DNA from: Klebsiella variicola
GTDB lineage: Bacteria; Pseudomonadota; Gammaproteobacteria; Enterobacterales; Enterobacteriaceae
Assembly (NCBI RefSeq): GCF_000828055.2
Contig: NZ_CP010523.2
Span: 2,914,001 to 2,978,000, forward strand
Direction of reading: 5' to 3'
DNA length: 64,000 nucleotides
Within the stretch, counting starts at the first letter, position 1. The number at the start of each line of letters is the position of its first letter. Both the position numbers and the translations under genes were made by a program. Positions 38,924-49,680 of the stretch are shown piece after piece. The notes below the pieces were generated by a model. It did no database searches, was not told where the DNA came from, and saw nothing but the letters and a program-made list of their open reading frames with translations.

Positions 38924-40575
38924 TGCCCCGTCGCCAGGATAACCCCTATGCCCCGCATGACTGGGCGCCGCATGAAAAACCAGCCCTGCTTGGCTCGCCC
39001 TCGACGCCGCTGCACAGTCCGCAGAAACGTCTCGCCTATGGCGTGGTCGGCCTGCTGGTGTGCCTCACCGGCGCGCTGGGCAACGCGGTGGTCACCGCCA
39101 ACCTGCAGCTGCTGCAGGGCACCTTCGCCGCCTGGTCGACCGAGATCGCCTGGCTGCCGGCGGTGTACGTCATGACCAACGTCTCCATCAACCTGCTGCT
39201 GGTGAAATTTCGCCAGCAGTTTGGGCTGCGCGCCTTTACCGAAGGCTTTCTGGTGCTCTATGTGCTGGTCACCTTTTTCCACCTGTTCGTCAACGATCTC
39301 AGCTCGGCGATGATGGTCCGCGCCGCCCACGGCATGGTGGCCGCGGCGCTCAGCTCGCTGGGGATCTACTACCAGGTGCAGGCCTGGCCCGCACGCCACC
39401 GCCTGAAAGGGCTAACCATCGGCATCACCGGCTCGTCGCTGGCCATTCCGCTGGCGCGTCTCTTTTCCACCGAACTGCTGCAGATCGATGAATGGCGCGG
39501 CCTTTACTTCTTTGAACTGGGGCTGGCGCTGGTGTCGCTGGCCTGCGTCATCGCGCTGAAACTGCCGCCGAGCGATCGTAAAAAGGTGTTCGAGAAGAAG
39601 GATTTTATCACCTTCTTTCTGCTGGCGCCCGGCATGGCGCTGGTGTGCGCCGTGCTGTCGCTGGGGCGGCTCGAGTGGTGGTTTGAAGCGCCGTGGATCG
39701 GCTGGTCGCTGGCGGCAGCGGTGGTGCTGATCGTCGCCGCTATCGCCTTTGAGCATAACCGCAGCAATCCCCTGCTCAATACCAAGTGGCTCTCCAGCGG
39801 CAGCATCGTACGCCTCGGCCTGATTATGCTGCTGATCCGCATCGTGCTGGCGGAGCAAAACACCGGGGTCATCGGCTGGTTGCAGTACGTTGGTCTGCAA
39901 AACGAACAGATGACTAACCTCGCATGGTCAATTTTCGCCGGCATTCTGTGCGGGATCATCGCCAGTTGTCTGACGCTCAACCCGCAGAAGCTCTACTGGC
40001 CGACCGCCACCGCCCTGGCGCTGATCATGGTAGCCTCGCTGCTCGACAGCCAGTCCAACGCCCTCACCCGTCCGGAACAATTAATGTTCAGCCAGTTTTT
40101 ACTCGGCTTCGGCAGCGCCTTCTTTCTGGCCCCGGCGATGCTCGCCGGCATTGGCGGCGTGTTTGCCGATCCGCGCAACCTGGTCAGCTTCTCGGTGCTA
40201 TTCGGCATGAGCCAGAACATCGGCGGTCTGCTGGGGTCGGCGATCCTCGGCACCTTCCAGACCTGGCGGGAAAAATTTCACTCCAGCCAGCTGGCGGACC
40301 AGATCACCACCCTGAACCCGCTGATCGTCGAGCGGCTGCAGCAGTATAGCCAGATGTATCAGAGCCAGATCGGCGACAGCACCCTGCTTAACGTTCAGGC
40401 CACCACCCTGCTGCAAAACGCCGCGACGCTGCAGGCCAATATTCTCGCCTGGAATGACACCTATCTGCTGACGGCGGCCATCTCCGCCGGCACATTAGTG
40501 TGGGTTTTCTGGCGCTTAATTCGCTTACGACTGACCGCCCGTATCGCCTTAAAACGCGCCACCGGCAGCAAATAA
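38923..40575 (+). CDS. DHA2-type MFS transporter (inner-membrane pump)
   Basis: 550 residues, about fourteen membrane segments, EmrB-like arrangement. The unusual proline-rich N-terminus (about 1-35) precedes segment 1 (YGVVGLLVCLTGALGNAVVT). Coupled to the MarR gene by a 1-bp overlap and followed by a HlyD adaptor and an outer-membrane factor, so it is the pump of a tripartite exporter. It lacks a recognisable drug-antiporter motif C of the EmrB kind that I could confirm, so the family call rests on length and context. Substrate unknown. Confidence 0.88.
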   Translation: MPRRQDNPYAPHDWAPHEKPALLGSPSTPLHSPQKRLAYGVVGLLVCLTGALGNAVVTANLQLLQGTFAAWSTEIAWLPAVYVMTNVSINLLLVKFRQQFGLRAFTEGFLVLYVLVTFFHLFVNDLSSAMMVRAAHGMVAAALSSLGIYYQVQAWPARHRLKGLTIGITGSSLAIPLARLFSTELLQIDEWRGLYFFELGLALVSLACVIALKLPPSDRKKVFEKKDFITFFLLAPGMALVCAVLSLGRLEWWFEAPWIGWSLAAAVVLIVAAIAFEHNRSNPLLNTKWLSSGSIVRLGLIMLLIRIVLAEQNTGVIGWLQYVGLQNEQMTNLAWSIFAGILCGIIASCLTLNPQKLYWPTATALALIMVASLLDSQSNALTRPEQLMFSQFLLGFGSAFFLAPAMLAGIGGVFADPRNLVSFSVLFGMSQNIGGLLGSAILGTFQTWREKFHSSQLADQITTLNPLIVERLQQYSQMYQSQIGDSTLLNVQATTLLQNAATLQANILAWNDTYLLTAAISAGTLVWVFWRLIRLRLTARIALKRATGSK

Positions 40576-40603
40576 TTATCATCATTTCATCTCTGGAGTC
40601 GTT

Positions 40604-41689
40604 ATGAGTCAGCAGGATGCGGCCAAACAACAGGCCAACACCCGGAACAACATTCGCGTGGTCTCCATTTTTACCGCCGCAGCGATAGGCCTCGTCGGCG
40701 TATTAGTGATCCTCTACGCCTGGCAACTGCCGCCGTTCACCCGGCATAGCCAGTTTACCGATAACGCCTATGTGCGCGGGCAGACCACCTTTATCAGCCC
40801 GCAGGTCAACGGCTACATCACCGCCGTCAACGTCAAAGATTTCGCAATTGTCCAGCCGGGCGAGGTGCTGTTCCAGATAGACGATCGCATCTATAAGCAG
40901 CGGGTGCATCAGGCCCAGGCTACCCTGGCGATGAAGGAGGCCGCGCTGCGCAACAATCTGCAGCAGCGCAAAAGCGCCGAGGCGACGATCGCCAAAAATG
41001 AAGCCGCGCTGCAAAACGCCCGCGCGCAGAATCTGAAAATCCAGGCCGATTTAAAACGGGTACAGGAGCTGACTGCCGATGGTTCGCTGTCGATCCGCGA
41101 GCGTGATTCGGCGCGCGCCAGCGCGGCGCAAGGGGCTGCGGATATTGAACAGGCGAAAGCGGCGCTGGAGATGTCGCGCCAGGACCGTGAATCGACCATC
41201 GTCAATCGCGATTCGCTGGAAGCCGACGTGGCCAGCGCCAAAGCCGCCCTCGAGCTGGCGCAGATCGACCTGCAGAATACGCAGATCATCGCCCCCACCG
41301 GCGGCCAGCTGGGGCAGATCTCGGTACGTCTTGGCGCCTACGTCAGCGCCGGAACCCATCTGACCTCGCTGGTCCCGCCCCAGCACTGGGTGATCGCCAA
41401 CCTGAAAGAGACCCAGCTTGCCGAGGTGCGTATCGGCCAGCCGGTCACCTTCACCGTCGACGCGCTTAACGGTGAGCGTTTCCATGGCAAGGTGCAGAGC
41501 ATCTCCCCGGCGACCGGGGTGGAATTCAGCGCCATCTCACCGGACAACGCCACCGGCAACTTCGTCAAGATCGCCCAGCGGATCCCGGTGCGCATTACGG
41601 TCAACGACGGGCAGAAGTACAGCGAACACCTGCGTCCCGGTATGTCGGTGCAGGTGACCATTGATACCCGCGCGGAGAAACAGCCATGA
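40604..41689 (+). CDS. HlyD/EmrA-family membrane fusion protein
   Basis: Periplasmic adaptor, 361 residues. One N-terminal membrane anchor (about 20-42), a lipoyl-like half motif around VRGQTTFISPQVNGYI, a long coiled-coil hairpin (about 100-215, rich in A, Q, K and E) and a beta-barrel part. It connects the MFS pump to the outer-membrane factor encoded next, whose start overlaps its stop by 4 bp. Confidence 0.94.
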   Translation: MSQQDAAKQQANTRNNIRVVSIFTAAAIGLVGVLVILYAWQLPPFTRHSQFTDNAYVRGQTTFISPQVNGYITAVNVKDFAIVQPGEVLFQIDDRIYKQRVHQAQATLAMKEAALRNNLQQRKSAEATIAKNEAALQNARAQNLKIQADLKRVQELTADGSLSIRERDSARASAAQGAADIEQAKAALEMSRQDRESTIVNRDSLEADVASAKAALELAQIDLQNTQIIAPTGGQLGQISVRLGAYVSAGTHLTSLVPPQHWVIANLKETQLAEVRIGQPVTFTVDALNGERFHGKVQSISPATGVEFSAISPDNATGNFVKIAQRIPVRITVNDGQKYSEHLRPGMSVQVTIDTRAEKQP

Positions 41690-43056
41690 TCCGCCCGGTC
41701 ACCCTTGCCGTCATCCTCGCGCTGGTCGGCTGTCAATCCGCCGACGTGCAGCGCGCGCAGCCGACCCTGACCATCCCTGCCGCCTGGCGGGCCGACGTTG
41801 GCCCGGCCAGCCCGGTGGAAGGCGTCTGGTGGCGCAATTTTCATGACAGCACGCTCAATCAGTATGTCGACCGGGCGCTGCGCTATAACAGCGATGTGCT
41901 GATCGCCCGGGAGCGGGTGAATGAGTATCAGGCGCGGGCCTATGCCGCCGACAGCAGCCTTTTCCCCTCGCTGGACGCCAGCCTGAGCGGTACCCGCGCC
42001 CGCGCGCAGTCCGCCGCCACCGGCCTGCCGATCCACAGCACGCTGTACAAAGGCGGCCTGACCGCCAGCTATGATGTTGATATCTGGGGCGCCAACCGCA
42101 GCGCGGCCAGCGCCGCCGGAGCCAGCCTCGAGGCGCAAAAAGCCGCTGCAGCCGCGGCCAATCTAAGCGTCGCCAGCTCGGTGGCCGTCGGCTACGTGAC
42201 CCTGCTGTCGCTGGATGAGCAGCTGCGGGTTACCCAGCAGACGCTGAAATCACGGGAAGACGCGTGGCGCCTGGCCAAACGTCAGTTTGAAACCGGGTAT
42301 ACTTCACGCCTTGAGCTGATGCAGGCAGATTCGGAGCTGCGCTCAACGCGGGCGCAGATCCCGCCGCTACAGCACCAGATTGCGCAGCAGGAAAATGCGC
42401 TCAGCGTGCTGCTGGGTGATAACCCCGGCGCGGTAAAACGCGGCGAGTTCGCCCAGCTCACTCCGCTGCGTCTGCCGTCGCAACTGCCGTCCACCTTACT
42501 CAACCGCCGCCCGGATATCGTACAGGCTCAGCGTCAGCTGGTGGCCGCCGATGCCACCCTGGCCTCGTCGCAGGCGCAGCTGCTGCCGTCTATCAACCTC
42601 ACCGCTACCGGCAGCATGCAGGATCGTACACTGCCGGACCTGCTGGACAACCCGCTGCGGCTGTGGAGCGTCGGCGGCAGTATTCTGGCGCCGCTGCTTA
42701 ACCGCCAGGCGTTAAATGCCCAGGTGGATGTCTCCATGGCCCAGCGCAACCAGGCGCTCTATAGCTACGAGAAAACGGTGCGCGGCGCGTTCAAAGAGGT
42801 GAATGACAGCCTTGACGCCATTAGCCGCTACGGCGAACAGCTGGCCGAACTGCAGGGGCAGGTGGCGGTGGCGGAGGAAACATTGCGCATTGCGCAGAAT
42901 CGCTACCGTAACGGCTACTCTTCGTATCTGGATGTGCTCGATGCCCAGCGAACGCTGTTCTCCACCCAGCTTAGCGTAGTGCAGGTGAAGAACAACCTGC
43001 TGCTGGCGCAGATCGATCTTTACCGGGCGCTGGGAGGCGGCTGGATGAACGCGTGA
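41686..43056 (+). CDS. Outer-membrane efflux factor, NodT-family lipoprotein
   Basis: TolC-like outer-membrane channel, 456 residues. A lipoprotein signal with lipobox LVGC places the lipidated cysteine at 16. Two repeated outer-membrane efflux domains follow, with the conserved NRRPDIVQAQRQLVAADATL in the second half. It completes a self-contained tripartite pump with the two upstream genes, so the system does not need TolC. Confidence 0.94.
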   Translation: MIRPVTLAVILALVGCQSADVQRAQPTLTIPAAWRADVGPASPVEGVWWRNFHDSTLNQYVDRALRYNSDVLIARERVNEYQARAYAADSSLFPSLDASLSGTRARAQSAATGLPIHSTLYKGGLTASYDVDIWGANRSAASAAGASLEAQKAAAAAANLSVASSVAVGYVTLLSLDEQLRVTQQTLKSREDAWRLAKRQFETGYTSRLELMQADSELRSTRAQIPPLQHQIAQQENALSVLLGDNPGAVKRGEFAQLTPLRLPSQLPSTLLNRRPDIVQAQRQLVAADATLASSQAQLLPSINLTATGSMQDRTLPDLLDNPLRLWSVGGSILAPLLNRQALNAQVDVSMAQRNQALYSYEKTVRGAFKEVNDSLDAISRYGEQLAELQGQVAVAEETLRIAQNRYRNGYSSYLDVLDAQRTLFSTQLSVVQVKNNLLLAQIDLYRALGGGWMNA

Positions 43057-43110
43057 ATCCCCTGTGCGCGCCGGTCCACAACCGTGGAGAGCGCAGAAAC
43101 CCATATTCAG

Positions 43111-43136
43111 GCCGGTGTAGCGCAGCGCTACCCGGC
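43111..43136. repeat. REP-like palindrome
   Basis: GCCGG (43111) pairs with CCGGC (43132), enclosing GTAGCG CAG CGCTAC. It is a REP-type hairpin between the efflux operon and the methyltransferase. Confidence 0.65.
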
Positions 43137-43159
43137 AACAACCACCAGGGAGTCAATCT

Positions 43160-43819
43160 ATGCAACAACAGTGGTCTGCCGTCGATAATTTCATGATTTC
43201 TTCGCTTATTCCTGAAGATGACATACTGAGTCAGGTACTGGAAAACAACAAACGCGCCGGGCTACCTGAACATGATGTTGCGGCCAATCAGGGGCAACTT
43301 CTGGCGCTGTTGGTGCGCATAACGCAGGCGCGGCGGATCCTGGAAATTGGCACGCTCGGCGCCTATAGCGCTATCTGGATGGCGCGCGCGCTGCCCGCCG
43401 ACGGAAAGCTGATTACCCTCGAGACCGATCCTGGCCATGCCGGGGTGGCGCGCCAGAATATCCGCCTTGCGGGGCTAAACGAGCGCATTGAACTCATTGA
43501 AGGACCGGCGCTGAACACGCTGGAAAATTTCGCGAATGTGCAGCCGTTCGACCTGATCTTTATTGATGCCGATAAACCTAATAATCCTCGCTATCTGGAG
43601 TGGGCGCTGCACTATTCGCGCCCCGGGACGCTGATCGTGGGCGATAACGTGGTGCGCGATGGCGAAGTGATTAACGGACAAAGCGATGATGCGCGCGTGC
43701 AGGGCGTGCGTCGGTTTATCGAAATGATCGGGGATAACCCGCGGCTCACTGCCACCGCGCTGCAGACGGTGGGCATCAAGGGATGGGATGGGTTTACGCT
43801 GGCGCTGGTGAATGGGTAA
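43160..43819 (+). CDS. SAM-dependent O-methyltransferase (CCoAOMT-like)
   Basis: 219 residues, class I methyltransferase of the family 3 type (catechol or caffeoyl-CoA O-methyltransferase-like). SAM motif I is ILEIGTLGAYSAIW at about 60-73. The metal/substrate acidic residues are in FDLIFIDADKPN (about 130-141) and the basic/Asn site in LIVGDNVVRDG. It is 103 bp downstream of the efflux operon on the same strand, separated by a REP hairpin, so a functional link is possible but unproven. Substrate unknown. Confidence 0.9.
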   Translation: MQQQWSAVDNFMISSLIPEDDILSQVLENNKRAGLPEHDVAANQGQLLALLVRITQARRILEIGTLGAYSAIWMARALPADGKLITLETDPGHAGVARQNIRLAGLNERIELIEGPALNTLENFANVQPFDLIFIDADKPNNPRYLEWALHYSRPGTLIVGDNVVRDGEVINGQSDDARVQGVRRFIEMIGDNPRLTATALQTVGIKGWDGFTLALVNG

Positions 43820-43849
43820 GATCCGGGCGGCCTGATGCCCTCATCCCGG

Positions 43850-43870
43850 CCCTCTCCCCCAGGGAGAGGG
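43850..43870. repeat. Intergenic repeat hairpin
   Basis: CCCTCTCCC / GGGAGAGGG, a perfect 9-bp stem with a 3-nt loop, preceded by CCCTCATCCCGG. This is a common intergenic repeat type in gamma-proteobacteria and may also terminate the methyltransferase message. Confidence 0.6.
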
Positions 43871-43919
43871 AGAAAACCCGCGCCGGGACGCGTCACCAGC
43901 GGCATTCGTCCGCTGACGA

Positions 43920-44720
43920 TCATTGGGGATAATACGTATACTGATAGTGCAGAGACGCGTCGCTTTTTCCGCCGTATCCTTCATGCTCGCCATATTCCCC
44001 GGTACAGTTCCCCTCGGGGTCCCAGCCTAAACAGCGCGACTGGTGTTTTGTACTATACGTGGTGGTTCTTTCCTCGGATAACCACCGCCCTTTTTCATCC
44101 CAACGCAGCGTCGTGGTCGCATCCGAGTCGGCAATGCGGCTTAAATGCCCTTCCGCGTAGCGATAATTGACAGCAAGCATGGCCATCATGCCGCCATTGA
44201 CCGTTTTACGCACCAGCCGGTGGCGGTCGTCATAGTGATAGGTGGTCGTGCTCATGGCTTTGGGCGGTTGCTGCGACACGAGTAGATTCTCTGAACGTAC
44301 AATGCGCCCGAGATTATCGGTGTAGAACTGCTCACGCATGACCATTTTTCTGATATTTCCCGCCGCGCTCCGGGTCTGTCGGATATATTCCCGCATCCAT
44401 CCTTTATCATTTCGCCAGTGAACATTATCTCTGACTATCGTGGAGTCATTCGCGGTATTAAAAGTTTTTGCTCGCTCGTAACTTTCCAGCCGGCGGCACC
44501 GGGCAAAACGCAGCGTGCCTGCGTCGTTATTTTGGCTACCGTCAATTTTTACGCTCTGCACATCGCCATTGAGCGGTGGAAGATAGGTCAAAATATAAAA
44601 ATTGGCATCGTTGATCGCCCGCTGGGTTTCATCACAGGAAAAAGCGTCAACGAAAGGCTTACACGCCGTAATAACAAGAATGGCCGACACCAGCATAAAT
44701 AGTCTGTACATAGCCATCAT
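43920..44720 (-). CDS. Unrecognised lipoprotein with YD-like motifs
   Basis: 266 residues if started at MMAMYRLFMLVSAILVITAC, which gives a lipoprotein signal with lipobox ITAC and lipidated cysteine near residue 20. The longer upstream reading lacks a ribosome site and a signal. The C-terminal half has three segments resembling YD repeats of RHS proteins: YHYDDRHRLVRKTVNGG, VNYRYAEGHLSRIADS and LRWDEKGRWLSEERT. Four or more cysteines outside the lipobox could form disulfides. I do not recognise a family; neighbours give no hint. Confidence 0.7.
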   Translation of the reverse strand: MMAMYRLFMLVSAILVITACKPFVDAFSCDETQRAINDANFYILTYLPPLNGDVQSVKIDGSQNNDAGTLRFARCRRLESYERAKTFNTANDSTIVRDNVHWRNDKGWMREYIRQTRSAAGNIRKMVMREQFYTDNLGRIVRSENLLVSQQPPKAMSTTTYHYDDRHRLVRKTVNGGMMAMLAVNYRYAEGHLSRIADSDATTTLRWDEKGRWLSEERTTTYSTKHQSRCLGWDPEGNCTGEYGEHEGYGGKSDASLHYQYTYYPQ

Positions 44721-44915
44721 CGTAAAAATAGACTCCGAGTCCTGTTTATCCGGCAAAGCGAGGCTAAACATACGCCAATAAAGCAGGTTCCCCAAGCCAC
44801 CGGGTTGATTTTCAGAATCCGTTAATTTTACGTCCGGGAGAACCGGTATGGGCCACATCCGGGGCGGGAAGATTATCGGGTGCGGCGTACTGATGAGTAT
44901 CAGCCTCAGGATATG

Positions 44916-44951
44916 CCCCCGCCCGGCAAGCACAGCGCCACCGGGCGGGGG
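44916..44951 (-). terminator. Hairpin (REP-like) after hrpA
   Basis: Perfect 11-bp arms CCCCCGCCCGG / CCGGGCGGGGG with a 14-nt loop, 11 bp beyond the hrpA stop codon. GC-rich REP-type unit, probably serving as 3'-end hairpin or terminator. Confidence 0.6.
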
Positions 44952-44962
44952 GAAGGAAGGGA

Positions 44963-47900
44963 TTACGGCGTGATCTGCTCCATCGCCTGCAGGACGCGTT
45001 TGTCCGAGATAGGATACGGGGTGCCCAGCTGCTGGGCGAAGAAGCTCACGCGCAATTCCTCGATCATCCAGCGGATCTCCCGGACATCGTCGTCCTCACG
45101 GCGGTTCGGCGGCAGCTTATTCAGCCACTGCTGCCACGCCTGCTGCACGCTCTCAATTTTCAGCATCTGTGCGCGATCGCGGTGCGGATCGATAGCCATC
45201 TTCTCGAGACGCTTTTCAATCGCCTGCAGATAACGCAGCGTATCGCCAAGACGGCGGAAACCGTTGCCGGTGACAAAACCGCGATACACCAGACCCGCCA
45301 TCTGCGCTTTGATATCCGACAGCCCCAGCGCCATGGTCATATCCACGCGGCCTTTCAGCCGTTTGTTGATATTGAACACCGCGGTGAGGATCTGCTCGAC
45401 CTGTTTAGCGATCTCCACCACCGTGTCGTTGAGCTCGGCTCGCACTTTATCGTGCAATTGACTGAAGCCCTCTTCCGTCCACACCGGACCACCCGCCTCG
45501 TCGATAAGCTTATCAACGCCGCAGGAGATGCAATCGTCAATCAGATCCAGCACTTTACCGTACGGGTTAAAATAGAGCCCAAGCTTGGCTTTGTTCGGCA
45601 GTTTTTCGTGCAGATACTTAATTGGCGACGGGATGTTGAGCAGCAGCAGGCGGCGCAGACCACGCCACATGGCCTGCTGCTGTTCCTGTGGATTATCAAA
45701 CAGCTTGATAGCCACGCTGTCGCGCTCGTCCACCAGCGCCGGCCAGGCTTTCACCTTATAGTTGCCGCGTTTCTGTTCGTAACTTTCCGCCAGCGTACCA
45801 AAGCTCCAGATATGCAGCCCGCTCTGCTCGATGCCGTCATCGGCCACCGCCGACAGCGTCTCCTGAACTTTGCCCTTCAGCGCGTCTTTCAACGCCTGCA
45901 GCGAGCGCCCTTCCTGAAGCTTCTTGTTTTTGTCATCCACCACCCGGAAGGTGATTTTCAGGTGATCGGGCACCTGATCCCACAGCCAGGCCTCGCGGTC
46001 GATGGTCACGCCGGTCATCTTACGCAGCTCACGCTCCAGCGAATCAAGCAGCGGCAGCTCAAGCGGCGTCGCCCGGCCGAGAAACGCTTCCGCATAGTTA
46101 GGGGCCGGGACGAAATTGCGCCGCACCGGCTTCGGCAGCGATTTTATCAGCGCGATAATCAGCTCGCGACGCAGGCCGGGGATCTGCCACTCAAATCCGG
46201 CCTCCTCCACCTGGTTCAGCAGCGGCAGCGGAATATGCACCGTCACGCCATCGGCATCGGCGCCCGGTTCAAACTGGTAGCTAAGCCGCAGCTTGAGGTT
46301 GCCCTGATGCCAGAAGTTCGGATAGTCCAGCTTGCTGACCTGCTCCGCCCCTTCTTTAATCAGCATGCTCTTTTCAAAATTGAGCAAGTCTGGCGTTTCG
46401 CGGCTGGCCTGCTTCCACCAGGCATCAAAATGACGGGCGGAGATGACGTCGTGGCTAATGCGCTGGTCGTAGAACTCGAACAGGGTTTCGTCATCCACCA
46501 GGATGTCGCGGCGGCGCGATTTATGCTCCAGCTCTTCGATTTCCGCCCGCAGCTTCAGGTTTTCCCGGAAGAAGGCATGCCGCGTCTGCCAGTCGCCCTC
46601 CACCAGCGCGTGGCGGATAAACAGTTCGCGGCACAGCGCCGGGTCGATCTGGCTGTAGTTGACCTTGCGTGCGCCAACGATCGGCAGGCCGTAGACGGTG
46701 ACCTTCTCCGTCGCCATCACCGCGCCCTGCGCCCGCTCCCAGTGCGGTTCGCTGTATGAGCGCTTGATCAGGTGCTGCGCGACCGGCTCAACCCACTCCG
46801 GCTCAATGCGGGCGGCGATGCGCCCCCACAGCCGGCTGGTTTCCACCAGTTCCGCCACCATCGTCCATTTTGGCGGCTTTTTAAACAAACCGGAACCCGG
46901 GAAGATGGAGAAGCGGGCGTTGCGCGCGCCGGTAAACTCCTGCTTATCGGCATCCTTCATGCCGATGTGCGACAGCAAACCGGTCAGCAACGCGGTATGG
47001 ATCTCGCGATATTCCGCCGGCTCGCTGTTGATCGGCAGGCCGAGCTCTTTCACCACCTGGCGCAACTGGGTGTAGATGTCCTGCCACTCGCGCACGCGCA
47101 GATAGTTAAGAAAATCGACCCGGCACTGGCGGCGGAACTGATTCGACGACAGCGCCTTCTGCTGCTCGCCAAGGTAGTTCCACAGATTGACGAAGGCGAG
47201 GAAATCGGACTCTTTATCGTGGAAACGGCGGTGCTTCTCATCGGAGGCCTGCTGTTTGTCCATCGGCCGCTCGCGCGGGTCCTGAATCGACAGCGCGGAG
47301 GTGATGATCATCGCTTCCCGCACGCAGCCGTGCTTCTGCGCCTCCAGCACCATGCGCGCCAGACGGGGATCCACCGGCAGTTGGCTGAGCTGGCGGCCCA
47401 TCGGCGTCAGCTTATAGGCGGTGGCCTGCTCATCGGTGGTGATGGCGCCCAGCTCTTCCAGCAGGCGCACGCCGTCCTGGATATTGCGCTTATCCGGCGC
47501 TTCGACAAACGGGAAGGCGGCGATATCGCCTAAGCCCAGGGCGGTCATCTGCAGGATGACCGACGCCAGGTTGGTACGCAGAATTTCCGGGTCAGTAAAC
47601 TCCGGGCGCGACAGGAAATCGTCTTCCGAATAAAGACGAATACAGATCCCTTCCGAAACGCGGCCGCAGCGGCCCTTACGCTGGTTGGCGGACGCCTGGG
47701 AAACCGGCTCGATCGGCAGGCGCTGCACCTTGGTGCGGTAGCTGTAACGGCTGATACGCGCAGTACCGGGATCGATAACGTATTTAATGCCCGGCACGGT
47801 CAGCGAAGTTTCCGCCACGTTGGTCGCCAGCACGATGCGTCGTCCGCTGTGCGGCTGGAAGACGCGGTTCTGCTCGCTGTTGGACAGGCGGGCATACAGC

Positions 47901-48865
47901 GGCAGCACTTCAGTATGGCGCAGATCCAGCTTATTCAGCGCATCAGCGGTATCGCGAATTTCCCGCTCACCGCTCATAAAGATCAGAATATCGCCGGGCC
48001 CTTCGCGCCCCAGTTCGTCAACCGCATCAAAAATCGCCTGTAATTGATCGCGCTCGGTGTCGTCCGCCTCTTCCACTATCGGCCGGTAGCGGACTTCCAC
48101 CGGGTAAGTCCGCCCGGAGACTTCGATAATGGGCGCATGATTGAAATGCTTTGAGAAACGTTCCGGGTCGATGGTCGCCGAGGTAATGATGATTTTCAGG
48201 TCCGGGCGGCGCGGCAGGAGCTCTTTCAGATAGCCGAGCAGAAAATCAATGTTCAGACTGCGCTCGTGCGCTTCATCGATAATGATGGTGTCGTACTGCA
48301 TCAGCAGGCGATCCTGCTGGATCTCCGCCAGCAGAATACCGTCGGTCATCAGCTTGACCATGGTGTTGTCGCTGACGTGATCGCTAAAGCGGACTTTATA
48401 GCCGATGCAACCGCCCGGCTCCGTTTGCAGCTCCTCGGCGATACGGTTGGCGACGGTTCGCGCGGCCAGACGACGCGGCTGGGTATGGCCGATCAGCCCT
48501 TTCAGCCCGCGGCCCAGCTCCATGCAGATTTTTGGCAGCTGGGTGGTTTTACCCGAACCGGTCTCTCCGGCGACGATCACCACCTGGTGATCGCGCACCG
48601 CCTCGAGAATCTCTTGTTTTTTCTGGCTAACCGGCAGGTTTTCAGGATAGGTGATGGCCGGACGCGCCGCTTCGCGCAGCAGGACTTTACCGGCTGCCTG
48701 GCTTATCTCCTGCGCCATCTCCTGGAGGATGGCCTGTTGCGATTCAGGATTTTTAACCTTCTTCACGCCGTGCAGACGGCGGGCGAAGCGCGTTTTGTCG
48801 CGCAGCATCAGGCCGTCGAGCTGTTGATAAAGCTGGGGGAAGGTGATTTTTTGTTGTTCTGTCAT
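44963..48865 (-). CDS. hrpA: ATP-dependent RNA helicase HrpA
   Basis: DEAH-box RNA helicase, 1300 residues exactly as in E. coli. Walker A GETGSGKT at 100-107 and DEAH at 197-200, followed by the helicase C-terminal, HA2/OB and a long HrpA-specific C-terminal part. E. coli HrpA is linked to processing of fimbrial mRNA and to rescue of stalled ribosomes. It is divergent from azoR across 203 bp. Confidence 0.98.
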   Translation of the reverse strand: MTEQQKITFPQLYQQLDGLMLRDKTRFARRLHGVKKVKNPESQQAILQEMAQEISQAAGKVLLREAARPAITYPENLPVSQKKQEILEAVRDHQVVIVAGETGSGKTTQLPKICMELGRGLKGLIGHTQPRRLAARTVANRIAEELQTEPGGCIGYKVRFSDHVSDNTMVKLMTDGILLAEIQQDRLLMQYDTIIIDEAHERSLNIDFLLGYLKELLPRRPDLKIIITSATIDPERFSKHFNHAPIIEVSGRTYPVEVRYRPIVEEADDTERDQLQAIFDAVDELGREGPGDILIFMSGEREIRDTADALNKLDLRHTEVLPLYARLSNSEQNRVFQPHSGRRIVLATNVAETSLTVPGIKYVIDPGTARISRYSYRTKVQRLPIEPVSQASANQRKGRCGRVSEGICIRLYSEDDFLSRPEFTDPEILRTNLASVILQMTALGLGDIAAFPFVEAPDKRNIQDGVRLLEELGAITTDEQATAYKLTPMGRQLSQLPVDPRLARMVLEAQKHGCVREAMIITSALSIQDPRERPMDKQQASDEKHRRFHDKESDFLAFVNLWNYLGEQQKALSSNQFRRQCRVDFLNYLRVREWQDIYTQLRQVVKELGLPINSEPAEYREIHTALLTGLLSHIGMKDADKQEFTGARNARFSIFPGSGLFKKPPKWTMVAELVETSRLWGRIAARIEPEWVEPVAQHLIKRSYSEPHWERAQGAVMATEKVTVYGLPIVGARKVNYSQIDPALCRELFIRHALVEGDWQTRHAFFRENLKLRAEIEELEHKSRRRDILVDDETLFEFYDQRISHDVISARHFDAWWKQASRETPDLLNFEKSMLIKEGAEQVSKLDYPNFWHQGNLKLRLSYQFEPGADADGVTVHIPLPLLNQVEEAGFEWQIPGLRRELIIALIKSLPKPVRRNFVPAPNYAEAFLGRATPLELPLLDSLERELRKMTGVTIDREAWLWDQVPDHLKITFRVVDDKNKKLQEGRSLQALKDALKGKVQETLSAVADDGIEQSGLHIWSFGTLAESYEQKRGNYKVKAWPALVDERDSVAIKLFDNPQEQQQAMWRGLRRLLLLNIPSPIKYLHEKLPNKAKLGLYFNPYGKVLDLIDDCISCGVDKLIDEAGGPVWTEEGFSQLHDKVRAELNDTVVEIAKQVEQILTAVFNINKRLKGRVDMTMALGLSDIKAQMAGLVYRGFVTGNGFRRLGDTLRYLQAIEKRLEKMAIDPHRDRAQMLKIESVQQAWQQWLNKLPPNRREDDDVREIRWMIEELRVSFFAQQLGTPYPISDKRVLQAMEQITP

Positions 48866-48906
48866 AGCGTTATCGGGCAGAGCTCTGCCGGGAAAATCTC
48901 TTTTGA

Positions 48907-49674
<768 letters not shown>

Positions 49675-49680
49675 GATTTC

